NCBI RefSeq assembly: GCF_900103815.1
Contig: NZ_FNHZ01000001.1
Span: 124,001-188,000 of the forward strand
Reading direction: 5' to 3'
Source: Lachnospira pectinoschiza
Lineage (GTDB): Bacteria; Bacillota; Clostridia; Lachnospirales; Lachnospiraceae
Length of the DNA: 64,000 nucleotides
Shown: positions 9,143 to 17,949 of the stretch, one piece after another
Layout: each line of letters opens with the position of its first letter
How positions within the stretch are numbered: the stretch's first letter is position 1
Program-made: the position numbers and the translations under genes
Notes under the pieces: model-generated
Seen by the model: the letters and a program-made list of their open reading frames with translations, nothing else
Database searches by the model: none
What the model was told of the DNA's origin: nothing

Positions 9143-10129
9143 TTAATTATCAATCTTAGCAGATCCTGTTAAAGTAGCGTGTACGATAAATCTCTGCTTA
9201 CCGTTGTTAGTACATGTAGAAAGTGTAATAACCTGTTGAGAATTGCTAATATCAACACCTGTGTCATATAGTGACTGTGACTGCATCTGGCTAGCCCAAG
9301 TTCTCATAGCATTAAGTGTTGAGAAGTTATATGTGTAAGTGCTGCTAATAGGTTCGCTAACGTAACAAGAGAAGATTGTGTATTCTCTTAATTCGTTACC
9401 TTTGTAAATGTAAATCTTATCGTTATTTCCTGATCTATAGTAGCTTTCGCTGTTGTAATATCTTAACAAACCAAACATGCTACCATTCTTCATGTTATGA
9501 CCATAAATAATAACGTGACTTGCATCTAGTCCACCTTCAATTCGGCTATCCTCGAAAAGACATCCGCTTGAATTGTAAGTTCCATCGATTAGGTGATGTA
9601 GATAATAATCATTATCTGTGTATTGCACCATTGGTAATCTTATGTCTATTGAAGGAATGTAGATATAACCAACAGCGTAGGAATTTATTGCCTTTAGGGC
9701 TTCTTCATCGTAAACAAATGGAATGTCTACGGTACTTTCCTGACCATTTTCATCAGTGATTACAATAGTTTGGTCTTCACTTTGAATTACATCATCCTCT
9801 ACGTTCTTGTAGGTATCTGTACCCTTTTTATACTCTAGTAAAATGCTAATCAAGTTATAGGCTGCAAATACAAACACACAAGCTGCAACTACTAGAATTA
9901 CTCTGTTAATAATTCTATTGCGCTTCTTTTTAGCTTCTTTCTTTTCAAATTCCAATTCTGCCGCTTCTTCTTCCTCACTTTTAACCTTAGTGTAAGAAGT
10001 AGAAGTATCTTCCTCGTCTACATAAATGTCGTCATCCTTGAAGTTGTCGTCATCCTTGAAGTTGTCGTCATCCTTGAAGTTGTCGTCATCCTTGTAGGGG
10101 TCCTTGTCGTTTAAATTGTTGTCTCCCAT
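9143..10129 (-). CDS. Class B sortase with acidic N-terminal repeats
   Basis: 328 residues. The cytosolic N-terminus has DDDNFK repeats and an acidic/basic stretch, one membrane span lies at ~72-95 (VILVVAACVFVFAAY), and a class B sortase domain follows (~135-325). The catalytic triad is visible: His in IIYGHNMKNGSMFG, Cys in TLSTC, Arg in KQRFIVHA. Sortases join surface proteins with an LPxTG-like or NPxTN-like signal to the wall, or assemble pili. No substrate gene is adjacent, so this is probably a stand-alone housekeeping sortase. GGAGGAG precedes the ATG. The N-terminal repeat is coded by an 18-bp tandem repeat. Confidence 0.9.
   Translation of the reverse strand: MGDNNLNDKDPYKDDDNFKDDDNFKDDDNFKDDDIYVDEEDTSTSYTKVKSEEEEAAELEFEKKEAKKKRNRIINRVILVVAACVFVFAAYNLISILLEYKKGTDTYKNVEDDVIQSEDQTIVITDENGQESTVDIPFVYDEEALKAINSYAVGYIYIPSIDIRLPMVQYTDNDYYLHHLIDGTYNSSGCLFEDSRIEGGLDASHVIIYGHNMKNGSMFGLLRYYNSESYYRSGNNDKIYIYKGNELREYTIFSCYVSEPISSTYTYNFSTLNAMRTWASQMQSQSLYDTGVDISNSQQVITLSTCTNNGKQRFIVHATLTGSAKIDN
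10028..10096 (-). repeat. 18-bp in-frame tandem repeat in the sortase gene
   Basis: Three perfect copies of GTCGTCATCCTTGAAGTT (plus strand, 10028-10081) plus a partial fourth. Each copy codes the hexapeptide DDDNFK or a permutation. Perfect identity suggests recent slippage; copy number changes would keep the frame. Confidence 0.9.
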
Positions 10130-10197
10130 AAATATCTCCTCCAGGAATATAGTTGTAAAGATAATTGTAAAGTATTACTATCCCTACACTTTTATAA

Positions 10198-10230
10198 AAA
10201 ACTCGGACCAACTCTTGTTGGACCGAGTTA
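10198..10230 (-). terminator. fba terminator
   Basis: On the minus strand, AACTCGGTCCAAC pairs with GTTGGTCCGAGTT (12 of 13 bp) and is followed by TTTTTTAT. It lies 50 bp downstream of the fba stop. Confidence 0.85.
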
Positions 10231-10279
10231 ATTATATCATAGATAACTAATCAATTGTACAAAATTAATTCTCAATAAA

Positions 10280-11146
10280 TTAGCAAGCCTTACCGTCTGA
10301 ACCGAAAAGCTTAATCTTCTCAGCAACGATATCTCTAATTGCCTGAGCACCAGGAGCAAGAAGCTTTCTTGGGTCATAACCCTTACCTTCTAAATCCTTA
10401 CCTGCTTCAACATACTTTCTTGTAGCATCTGCAAATACTAACTGGCACTCTGTGTTAACGTTGATCTTAGCAACGCCAAGTGAGATAGCCTTCTTAATCA
10501 TGTCTTCAGGGATACCTGTACCACCATGAAGAACTAATGGCATATCACCGATTTCAGCCTTGATTGACTCTAATACGTCAAATCTAAGACCTGGCCATCC
10601 TTCTGGATACTTACCATGGATATTACCAATACCAGCTGCTAACATATCTACACCAAGGTCTGCGATAGCCTTGCATTCCTTAGGATCAGCGCACTCACCC
10701 TGAGAAACAACACCATCTTCTTCACCACCGATACCACCAACTTCAGCTTCGATTGAGATACCCTTTTCGTGGCAAACCTTAACTAATTCCTTTGTCTTTT
10801 CTACGTTCTCTTCGATTGGATAGTGTGAACCATCAAACATGATTGAAGAGAAACCAGCTTCGATACACTTATATGAACCTTCATATGTACCATGATCAAG
10901 GTGAAGTGCAACAGGAACTGTAATTCCTAAAGATTCATCCATAGCCTTAACCATAGCTGCAACAGTCTTAAATCCAGTCATATACTTACCAGCACCTTCA
11001 GAAACACCTAAGATAACTGGAGCCTTTAATTCTTCAGCTGTAAGAAGAATTGACTTTGTCCATTCAAGATTGTTAATGTTAAACTGACCAACTGCGTAGT
11101 GACCAGCTACTGCTTTGTCTAGCATTTCTTTTGCTGAAACTAACAT
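10280..11146 (-). CDS. fba: Class II fructose-1,6-bisphosphate aldolase
   Basis: 288 residues, zinc-dependent aldolase of glycolysis and gluconeogenesis that cleaves fructose-1,6-bisphosphate to DHAP and glyceraldehyde-3-phosphate. Motifs visible are VALHLDHGTY (zinc His and catalytic Asp), EAEVGGIGGEEDG, AAGIGNIHGKYP and PLVLHGGTGIP (phosphate and zinc ligands). A GGAGG ribosome site precedes the ATG. Single-gene unit with its own terminator. Tagatose-bisphosphate aldolases are close relatives, but there is no galactitol or tagatose operon here, so fba is preferred. Confidence 0.95.
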   Translation of the reverse strand: MLVSAKEMLDKAVAGHYAVGQFNINNLEWTKSILLTAEELKAPVILGVSEGAGKYMTGFKTVAAMVKAMDESLGITVPVALHLDHGTYEGSYKCIEAGFSSIMFDGSHYPIEENVEKTKELVKVCHEKGISIEAEVGGIGGEEDGVVSQGECADPKECKAIADLGVDMLAAGIGNIHGKYPEGWPGLRFDVLESIKAEIGDMPLVLHGGTGIPEDMIKKAISLGVAKINVNTECQLVFADATRKYVEAGKDLEGKGYDPRKLLAPGAQAIRDIVAEKIKLFGSDGKAC

Positions 11147-11661
11147 AATATATTACCTCCATAAATTTAGTTAACTGTTAGGCAATCACCCCAAGAAAAT
11201 AGATTATATATTAAATTATTGGCACCGCCATAAACTAAGCTAATTATAAACTAAAAAATTAGAAATGAAAAGTAAAATGTGGTAATTTACCTAAGTTTTT
11301 AATTGTCAATTTTTTAACAAGATAATGTTAGCATAGCAAAAGACTTTTGTAAATATTTTCGCTGCCATTTTGTGTTTATTTTATGTATTAATTTGCTCGA
11401 ATTTAATTATTTTTTAGAAATTAGTTTATCTTTAGTTAATTGAAATACTAGCCTGTCTTTGTTAGAATAAGGATAAGTTAAGGAAATGAAGAAAATCAAG
11501 GAAATTCCTTAACTGACGCGTTAGGAATATTTACAAATACGTTGAGATACCAAAAGATAATAAGCTAGTTGGGATGTATACGTGTTTCTTAACAGCTTAA
11601 TCGCAGTAGCGAAGTGGACTAGATAAGTCTGATTAATACACTATCTAAGAGGAGAATAATT
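11147..11661. other. Intergenic region between divergent genes, 515 bp
   Basis: Very AT-rich. It must hold the fba promoter on the minus strand and the promoter of the 99-residue membrane protein on the plus strand. One fair plus-strand promoter is noted at 11440. No ORF, known riboswitch or repeat was recognised. Confidence 0.4.
11440..11468 (+). promoter_or_regulatory. Candidate sigma-A promoter
   Basis: -35 TTGAAA, 17-bp spacer, -10 TAGAAT. It would leave a leader of ~190 nt before the membrane-protein gene at 11662. Confidence 0.35.
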
Positions 11662-11961
11662 ATGAACGTACTTGGATTATTACAAACAGTTCTACTAGAT
11701 GTAGATTTTTATAATAGTGAAGAATATGCAGGAGATTCATTTCTTCCTTTTATAGGATTTATGTGTTTCTTATTAGGAATTGTTGCAATATTTCTTGGAG
11801 CAGTAAAGATAATTGCTGCCAAGAGAGATTTCCACATCTTCTTTGATAAGAGAAATGAAGTAGAAATTTCAAAGTTAAAGAACAAGAAGAATATTAATAT
11901 AGGAATAGCTCTTATTGTGGTAGGAGCGATATTAACAATAGCGTCTTTTTTCCTATTGTAA
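11662..11961 (+). CDS. Small membrane protein of unknown function
   Basis: 99 residues with a good ribosome site (AAGAGGAG). Two hydrophobic spans (~29-52, FIGFMCFLLGIVAIFLGAV, and ~77-98, NIGIALIVVGAILTIASFF) flank a basic loop of ~25 residues (KRDFHIFFDKRNEVEISKLK). Not recognised as a named family. Monocistronic, closed by a strong terminator. Confidence 0.65.
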   Translation: MNVLGLLQTVLLDVDFYNSEEYAGDSFLPFIGFMCFLLGIVAIFLGAVKIIAAKRDFHIFFDKRNEVEISKLKNKKNINIGIALIVVGAILTIASFFLL

Positions 11962-11970
11962 AGTGTGTGT

Positions 11971-12014
11971 AAAAAAATAGAAAGGTTGCCCTTGGCAACC
12001 TTTCTATTTTTTTA
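11971..12014 (+). terminator. Strong intrinsic terminator
   Basis: AAAAAAATAGAAAGGTTGCC pairs perfectly with GGCAACCTTTCTATTTTTTT around a 3-base loop. A on one side and T on the other make it usable on both strands. Confidence 0.9.
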
Positions 12015-12057
12015 GGAATCTTTCTGTTTTGAAAGTCGTCATATATATTTTAATTCA

Positions 12058-12254
12058 GTCCCTCAAAAAGGATTGGGATTAAATGAGGGACCGGGAGAAA
12101 GCCGGGTAATTACACTAACTAATGGCTTAATTAGTGTAATTTATGTAAGCCGCCTCTTAGGTTCATGGATAGATAAAAGCGGGTACAATATCTAACCACC
12201 AGTATAGAACCTAGTCCGGCGCAAAAAACATCGTCTGTCGTGGGACAGACGATG
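12058..12254 (+). ncRNA. Structured RNA candidate with pseudoknot (possibly raiA-type)
   Basis: No ORF. P1: GTCCCTC 12058-12064 with GAGGGAC 12085-12091. P2: AATTACACTAA 12108-12118 with TTAGTGTAATT 12131-12141. The P2 loop GGCTTA (12124-12129) can pair with TAAGCC (12146-12151) as a pseudoknot. P3: TAGGTTC 12158-12164 with GAACCTA 12207-12213. P4: CATCGTCTGTC 12229-12239 with GACAGACGATG 12244-12254, loop GTGG, no U tract. Size (~200 nt) and stand-alone position recall the raiA-motif RNA of Firmicutes, but I cannot verify the class. Confidence 0.5.
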
Positions 12255-12570
12255 AAAAGAGGGAGGAGAGCTGCATTCTCATGCAACTCGATTTATGAAA
12301 AAACAAAAAGTGTTTTTCATGTCGTTTGTATTGTATAAATCTTCTACTCTTGTAGTATACGGAAGAAAAATTAATAAGCTATGAGTTCGCTGTAAAGATT
12401 TATTTAATTCAATATGAATAAACTATGAACTGTGCTAAATATGATAAACAGTGGTTTTTAACGTGCAGTCTCAAATATTGACGATTTCTTTAAAGTTAAG
12501 TAGAATTCTTTTTGTGGGAAAATGGTAAAAATATAGAAGAAACATTTTTCTAAGAAATGGGAGAAAATTT

Positions 12571-13647
12571 ATGGCAGTAACAACATATAAATGCCCCAAC
12601 TGCGGGGCGGCCATGTCCTTTGATTCAAAGACACAAAAGCTAGCTTGTCCTAGCTGTGGCGCGAATCTATCAGTGACAGACTATGATAACTATATAAAAG
12701 AGTTAGATAAGGAATTTGGAAAGGCAGATGAGGCAGATTTCAAAGAGGAAGAAAGAGATGAAACAGCTTCAGAATCCAACATGAAAATTTTCCACTGTCA
12801 GAGCTGTGGCGCCGAACTTGTTACAGATAAGTACACATCAGCAACTTTCTGTTCTTATTGCGGCAATCCAACTCTAGTGGAGGAAAGACTAGAAGGGGAG
12901 TTTAGCCCAGAGTACGTCATTCCTTTTAAGATAGACAGGGAAAGAGCAGTTTCTATCTATAAGGATTGGCTAAAGAAGGGACCCCTTACACCAAAGACTC
13001 TATCTAAAAAGAGCATGATTGAGAAAATCAGCGGTGTTTACGTTCCTTTCTGGCTCTACGACTTTGATGCCAATGCTCAGGTAAATGCCGCAGCTACTCG
13101 CGTTCGTACAATTAGACGTGGGGATACGGAATACATTTACACAGATCATTTCCAGGTTTACCGCGACGTAACTGCAGAGTTTGACAAGTTGCCAGCGGAT
13201 GCCTCAAAGAAGATGCCGGATGAGCAGATGGATATGCTTGAACCCTACAATTATGCTGACCTTGTGGACTTTAAGGGCGGCTACCTTCAGGGCTATTTAT
13301 CTGAAAGATATAACTACAATAGCGACGAACTAAAGGATAGAGCCAAGGTTCGTGCAAGTAAGTATATTTCAGATATTGCAAGGGATACAATTCAGGGCTA
13401 CACAACTGTTAACATACTTGGTAAAAGAGAAAATATTAGAAATCTAGGTCACGACTACGTCCTCCTTCCAGTTTGGATGCTAAATTACAGCTTCAACGGC
13501 AAGGACTACAGCTTCTTCCTAAACGGACAGACAGGTAAAATCGTAGCCGACAGACCAATCAGCGCAAAGAGAACCGTATTTTTTAGCCTTCTTATATTTA
13601 TACTGGCCTTTGTAATTATTAACATAGGAGGCTTATTATTATGGTAA
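12571..13647 (+). CDS. Double zinc-ribbon (TFIIB-type) membrane-anchored protein
   Basis: 358 residues. Two zinc ribbons are visible: Cys8/11/26/29 (CPNC...CPSC) and Cys76/79/94/97 (CQSC...CSYC). A middle domain of ~200 residues with SGVYVPFWLYDF and a C-terminal membrane span (~335-357, FSLLIFILAFVIINIGGLLL) follow. Such proteins are often annotated as TFIIB-type zinc ribbon-containing; their molecular role is unknown. The stop overlaps the next gene by 7 bp, so they are translationally coupled, and this pairing with a TPM protein suggests joint work at the membrane (inference). Confidence 0.75.
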   Translation: MAVTTYKCPNCGAAMSFDSKTQKLACPSCGANLSVTDYDNYIKELDKEFGKADEADFKEEERDETASESNMKIFHCQSCGAELVTDKYTSATFCSYCGNPTLVEERLEGEFSPEYVIPFKIDRERAVSIYKDWLKKGPLTPKTLSKKSMIEKISGVYVPFWLYDFDANAQVNAAATRVRTIRRGDTEYIYTDHFQVYRDVTAEFDKLPADASKKMPDEQMDMLEPYNYADLVDFKGGYLQGYLSERYNYNSDELKDRAKVRASKYISDIARDTIQGYTTVNILGKRENIRNLGHDYVLLPVWMLNYSFNGKDYSFFLNGQTGKIVADRPISAKRTVFFSLLIFILAFVIINIGGLLLW

Positions 13648-14438
13648 AAAAGATTAAGGTAAGTTTAATTCTACTAGCATTGTTAGTTTCTATATTTAGT
13701 TGCATTTTTACTGCTGAAAATGTATACGCAGACACTACAAAAGATTATGTCATAGATGATGCCAATCTCCTTTCAGATAGTGAGGAGACTAAGCTTGAGA
13801 AGTTGTGTGCCAAGGCTTCTAAAGAAGCTCAGTGTGACATTGTGATTATTACCATGAGTAAGGGTTATGATGGAAGCAACATGGATAGCTACATCCGTGA
13901 TATCTTAGAGAGTGACTATGGTTATAATGAAGAATCTACAACAGTTGATGCTTGTGCCTACGCTGTAGATATGAGTTCAAGAGCAGATAGAATCATAACT
14001 TCAGGTATTGCAAAAACTAGTTTTAGTCAGTCAGATTTAGATGAAATCAGAGAGATTTCTGAGGAGTATTTATCAGACAGTGACTATTACACTGCATTTT
14101 CAAAATACGTAAATAACATAAAGAGGGCAATTATTAACGGAGAATATAGCCCAACTTTACTAGAGAAAATCCTTGATGGAATTCTTATAAAGCTCTTTGT
14201 ATCAGTGGTAATTACTGCTATTGCCATCTTTGTTATGGTGGGCAATAATAAGGCAAAGGCCACAACTAATGAGATGACTTATGCAAAGAATCACAATTTT
14301 AAGGTGAATGATAGAAGAGATCTCTTTATAAATACAACGGTGGTAACAAGAAGAATCGAGACAAACCACGGTGGCGGAGGCCATAGCAGCGGAGGTCACG
14401 GTGGTGGAAATTCTGGAAGCTCCGGCGGCCACTTCTAA
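13641..14438 (+). CDS. Secreted TPM-domain membrane protein with Gly/His tail
   Basis: 265 residues. Signal peptide (~1-31, ending near VYADTT), TPM domain (~35-155, starting with the typical YVIDDANLLSDSEETKLE), membrane span (~182-202), basic cytosolic stretch, and a Gly/Ser/His-rich tail of ~20 residues ending SGGHF. TPM (YgcG-like) domains are proposed phosphatases or photosystem/respiratory repair factors; the function here is open. The Gly-rich tail is typical of the YgcG group. It starts inside the zinc-ribbon gene. Confidence 0.8.
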   Translation: MVKKIKVSLILLALLVSIFSCIFTAENVYADTTKDYVIDDANLLSDSEETKLEKLCAKASKEAQCDIVIITMSKGYDGSNMDSYIRDILESDYGYNEESTTVDACAYAVDMSSRADRIITSGIAKTSFSQSDLDEIREISEEYLSDSDYYTAFSKYVNNIKRAIINGEYSPTLLEKILDGILIKLFVSVVITAIAIFVMVGNNKAKATTNEMTYAKNHNFKVNDRRDLFINTTVVTRRIETNHGGGGHSSGGHGGGNSGSSGGHF

Positions 14439-14509
14439 GCTGACTTTTAAAAGTTTATGGCTGTTAGTTTTAGGCTGAAGGCTTAGGCATCAGTTCTAAT
14501 AAAAATTGT

Positions 14510-14565
14510 AAAAAAAGACATGCTTTAATTAGGATAAATTCCTTCTTAAAGCATGTTCTTTTTGT
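14510..14565. terminator. Bidirectional terminator between TPM gene and cyclophilin
   Basis: ACATGCTTTAA (14518-14528) pairs with TTAAAGCATGT (14546-14556), with AAAAAAG before and TTCTTTTT after. Convergent genes lie on both sides. Confidence 0.8.
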
Positions 14566-14608
14566 TATAAAAATTATTTCTCTATTGAGAAAACATTTTC
14601 AAAAATGA

Positions 14609-15130
14609 TTAAAGAGTCTCTGGCTCTGGATAGTCAACGCCGAAAGTCTCAACTGTAACAGTCTTCATAACCTGTGGTGTAAGTGGTCTATCGTTCCAGT
14701 CAACGTCTGTTGTAGCGATTGCCTCTAATACATCTTCGCCTTCTGTTAACTTACCAAAGGCAGCGTATTCGCCATCAAGATGTGGTGAATTCTTGTGCAT
14801 GATAAAGAACTGTGAACCTGCTGAATCAGGGATCATTGTTCTAGCCATTGAAAGTACGCCAGGTGTGTGCTTTAAGTCGTTCTTAAAGCCATTGTTTGAA
14901 AATTCACCCTTAATGCTGTATCCAGGGCCACCCATGCCTGTACCATCTGGGTCTCCACCCTGAATCATGAAACCAGCGATAACTCTGTGGAAGATAACGC
15001 CGTCATAAAAGCCCTTCTTAACAAGGCTAATAAAGTTATTTACTGTATTAGGTGCAATTTCTGGATAAAGCTCAGCCTTCATAACAGAGCCATTCTCCAT
15101 AGTGATTGTAACTATTGGATTCTGTGCCAT
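14609..15130 (-). CDS. Cyclophilin-type peptidyl-prolyl cis-trans isomerase
   Basis: 173 residues from ATG 15130, chosen because GGAGG lies 8 bases upstream; an in-frame start 15 bases earlier overlaps that site. Cyclophilin motifs are visible: FHRVIAGFMIQGGDPDGTG (active-site Arg and Phe), GVLSMARTM, SAGSQFFIMH, and LDGEYAAFGKL. It has no signal peptide, so it acts in the cytosol on prolyl bonds during folding. Monocistronic and divergent from the acetyltransferase gene. Confidence 0.95.
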   Translation of the reverse strand: MAQNPIVTITMENGSVMKAELYPEIAPNTVNNFISLVKKGFYDGVIFHRVIAGFMIQGGDPDGTGMGGPGYSIKGEFSNNGFKNDLKHTPGVLSMARTMIPDSAGSQFFIMHKNSPHLDGEYAAFGKLTEGEDVLEAIATTDVDWNDRPLTPQVMKTVTVETFGVDYPEPETL

Positions 15131-15226
15131 CGAATATTCCTCCATGTATTTATTATTTGTTTAATAAATGATAAAATATATGTATAAACATATTAATTCT
15201 AAATAACAAGATAGGAAAAGTCAATT

Positions 15227-16171
15227 ATGATTGAAAACTTAGAAAACATCTATATTTATATAGAAGATAATTTTAATATTCAATTTGAACCAGACTTTAG
15301 GGAAATGTCTAACTGGGCGAATAACGTTAACATTTGCATAAACGCTGACAAAGAATTGACTTGTTACAAGATTAGCGGGGCTAAGCTTTTTTGTGAAAAT
15401 GTGACTAATCACAAACTCGCGGGGATAATTGGCAAAATTATGGACAGAGATGTGGAAAAGTCTTGTTTTATTAGCGATTATGACTTAGAGGACATTATTA
15501 GAAAGCATGATTTAGACCTGGAGTTAGAGGACTTTAAGCAGGGGAACATTTTGAAAAAAACGGACATCGGCCTTGGAATGTCTTATTACGGAACTGCAAG
15601 ATATGTGCTTTTTGATGTTAACGATTTGAATGAGGAATATATCCAAAGCGTATTTTTTAGAAGCATTGGAAAGCCTCTTGAAATCTTTACTACAGATAGA
15701 TTGATTGTTAGGGAGATGTGCCTAGAGGACATGCCAGAATACTATAAGCTCTACGAGTCTTTAAACGAATGCGACTTCGTGGAGGAGCTTTATCCTTACG
15801 AGGAGGAGTGTGAGTTTGTAAAGAATTACATCCAGAATATGTATACCTTCTTTGGTTACGGACTTTGGCTGGTTTTCCTAAAGGAAACTGGGGAGCTAAT
15901 TGGCCGCGTGGGTATTGAGAATCGTGAAATAGACAACACCACAAAGCAGGAGATTGGCTACCTTATTGGTAAGGACTATCAGGAGCAGGGCTATGCTTAT
16001 GAGGCCTGTGAGGCAACTATTGAGTACGCTAGAACTATGCTTAATCTTGATGAGCTCTTTGCCTGCATCCATAGAGACAACTTTAAATCCATCGCCTTGG
16101 TGGAGAAGCTAGGCTTTAGGATTTATGCCAGAGATATAGGTGAGATGAACCTTTATAGACTAGAAATTTAG
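15227..16171 (+). CDS. GNAT-family N-acetyltransferase with extra N-terminal domain
   Basis: 314 residues. The C-terminal half (~160-312) is a RimJ/RimL-like GNAT domain: start TDRLIVREMCLEDMPEYY, acetyl-CoA loop region EIGYLIGKDYQEQGYAYEA and end NFKSIALVEKLGF. The N-terminal ~155 residues match no family I recognise. GNAT enzymes move acetyl from acetyl-CoA to an amine, often a protein N-terminus; the substrate is unknown. Single gene with its own terminator. Confidence 0.85.
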   Translation: MIENLENIYIYIEDNFNIQFEPDFREMSNWANNVNICINADKELTCYKISGAKLFCENVTNHKLAGIIGKIMDRDVEKSCFISDYDLEDIIRKHDLDLELEDFKQGNILKKTDIGLGMSYYGTARYVLFDVNDLNEEYIQSVFFRSIGKPLEIFTTDRLIVREMCLEDMPEYYKLYESLNECDFVEELYPYEEECEFVKNYIQNMYTFFGYGLWLVFLKETGELIGRVGIENREIDNTTKQEIGYLIGKDYQEQGYAYEACEATIEYARTMLNLDELFACIHRDNFKSIALVEKLGFRIYARDIGEMNLYRLEI

Positions 16172-16214
16172 ATAGATGAGATATTTAGTTAGATTAGAAA
16201 TTTAAATCAAAAAC

Positions 16215-16243
16215 AGCCCCAGACACGAAGTCTAGGGCTTTTC
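16215..16243 (+). terminator. Terminator after the acetyltransferase gene
   Basis: AGCCC-CAGAC, loop ACGA, AGTCT-AGGGCT, then TTTTCTT. One or two mismatches in the stem. Confidence 0.7.
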
Positions 16244-16303
16244 TTATGCTTTAAAGTCTTATTTAGTTTTGTAAAAAATTTACCTGATTATGAAGAAGCA
16301 ATT

Positions 16304-16996
16304 CTACATATCAAATACAAATCTAATAAAGTCTGCCGCATTTTCATAGTTAGGCGATGTGTTTACAATGCCGTAACATGGGTGCTCTACTGATAGGTCA
16401 GTAGCTGTAATTTCAGGGGCTTCGCTAATGTCCACGGCCACGGGAACATTTTCACCATTAGCATCAGTATAGTAGATGATGTAGTCTGAAAGGTAGTCAA
16501 GTTCTTCATCTGTAAGGACTTCCCTTAGATCTAGGAAAAATGTATCGGCTTCTGTACAGAAGTAGAGGATATCCTCGTCGTTTGCCATGAAACCGTCCAT
16601 ATCGCCGGTGTTAGCTAGTATATAAATCTTGTTGATACTTACTGTAACTGCGCCGTCTAGGTCGTCGCCCTGCATGTTGTAGGAATAGTCGATGTCAATC
16701 TGAGTCTTCTTGCCATCAATTCCAAGATAGTTAGTAAAACCTGTTGTTAGGGCGTCTTCGTCAGTACGGTGGCCTGTTATATAACCATCGCAGGAAACGA
16801 TAGTACAGACTGTGTCGTAATTATTTCTAATGTATGCAAAGACAAATGAGACAACTACTAGAATTGCACATATTACCGCGAAAATAGGTAATCTATAGTA
16901 TGTCCAGATATAACCTATCTTCTTTGTAAAAGATAAACTTTTAAACTTTGCGCGCTGCTCTTTAATTTCATCGCGCACTCCATTTCCTTTTGCCAT
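16304..16996 (-). CDS. Membrane-anchored extracellular protein of unknown function
   Basis: 230 residues. Basic cytosolic N-terminus (~1-33), one span (~34-58, LPIFAVICAILVVVSFVFAY), then an acidic extracytosolic region with no recognised domain. GAGGAAG precedes the ATG. It resembles uncharacterised Lachnospiraceae proteins with a single N-terminal anchor. Function not inferred. Confidence 0.7.
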   Translation of the reverse strand: MAKGNGVRDEIKEQRAKFKSLSFTKKIGYIWTYYRLPIFAVICAILVVVSFVFAYIRNNYDTVCTIVSCDGYITGHRTDEDALTTGFTNYLGIDGKKTQIDIDYSYNMQGDDLDGAVTVSINKIYILANTGDMDGFMANDEDILYFCTEADTFFLDLREVLTDEELDYLSDYIIYYTDANGENVPVAVDISEAPEITATDLSVEHPCYGIVNTSPNYENAADFIRFVFDM

Positions 16997-17218
16997 ATAA
17001 TCTTCCTCTTTTTTGAAAATGTATTTTTTGATTTACTTTTGAAGTTTAGCATAATTATTTCTAATTAAAAACTGCTTTTATAAACATTTTAGAAACTACA
17101 CTAAAAATTCTTTGCATTTAAATATTACATTAAGTATAATCATAACTGTTAAGCCGCGTGCTGGCTTAGGAGAAGTATTTAAGCCAAAGGCTTAGGAGTT
17201 TTACATTTGGAGGAAGTT

Positions 17219-17884
17219 ATGAATTCGTTTATAGATGGTCGAATTTTTAGAGCCCTTGTTAAGATGGGTGATTTTATTATTTTGGCTGCATTAACAGTTC
17301 TATGCTGCATCCCTGTTGTGACAGTTGGAGCGTCACTTACAGCGGCTTTCTATGCAGGAAGAAAGTTAGTGCTAGATGAGGAAAGTTATGTTTATAAGGA
17401 CTTTTTTAAGTCTTTTAAGCAGAATATCATACAGGGAATTGGTCTTGAATTTATTTTTGTAATAATCGGACTTATTTTATTTGCTGATTTTAAGGCTGCT
17501 GAGAGCTGGGGCAATAACGGCGGCGGAACAGTTGCAATTGGATTTATTTACTTAGTCATAGGTATAGCTTTAATATACGTTGCTGTGGTTTTGTATTCTT
17601 TTGCATTGCTTTCAAGATACAATAATACTATAATGGGAACTATAAAGAATGCATTGATAATTTGCGTACATCATTTGCCACAGACAATTGTTATGTTAGT
17701 TATCACTGTTGTATTATTATATTTCACATATTTATATTTTATTGTAATGATTTTGACTATACCAATTATTCTATATGCGGATTCGTATATCTTTGCAAGA
17801 ATCTTTAAGGCTTTAGAGGAACCCCCTAAAGAGGAAAGTGATGAAGGTGAGGAAGAAGACAGTCAGCTAGATGATGAGAACTAA
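17219..17884 (+). CDS. YesL-like DUF624 membrane protein
   Basis: 221 residues from ATG 17219. GGAGG lies at 17209-17213, so an in-frame TTG at 17207 is rejected. The start MNSFIDGRIFRALVKMGDFIILA is typical of DUF624/YesL, followed by 5-6 membrane spans and an acidic tail (EEPPKEESDEGEEED). DUF624 proteins often sit near sugar ABC transporters, but their role is unknown. Here it precedes the MBOAT/DHHW pair by 65 bp. Upstream, two short stems built on TAAGCC/GGCTTA lie at ~17149-17193. Confidence 0.8.
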   Translation: MNSFIDGRIFRALVKMGDFIILAALTVLCCIPVVTVGASLTAAFYAGRKLVLDEESYVYKDFFKSFKQNIIQGIGLEFIFVIIGLILFADFKAAESWGNNGGGTVAIGFIYLVIGIALIYVAVVLYSFALLSRYNNTIMGTIKNALIICVHHLPQTIVMLVITVVLLYFTYLYFIVMILTIPIILYADSYIFARIFKALEEPPKEESDEGEEEDSQLDDEN

Positions 17885-17949
17885 TTAAGACGGTCGATCA
17901 GAAAGTAAGAGAAAACTAGATAAGAGTAGAGAGGGAGTTATAGGGGATT

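Noticed and set aside
10028..10096. CRISPR-like short repeats
   Set aside because: Contiguous in-frame 18-bp tandem repeats without spacers.
14439..14509. Fourth copy of the 80-bp repeat
   Set aside because: It shares only the short word TTTATGGCTG and a loose stem; the conserved TAGCGTCA and AAATGTAG are missing.
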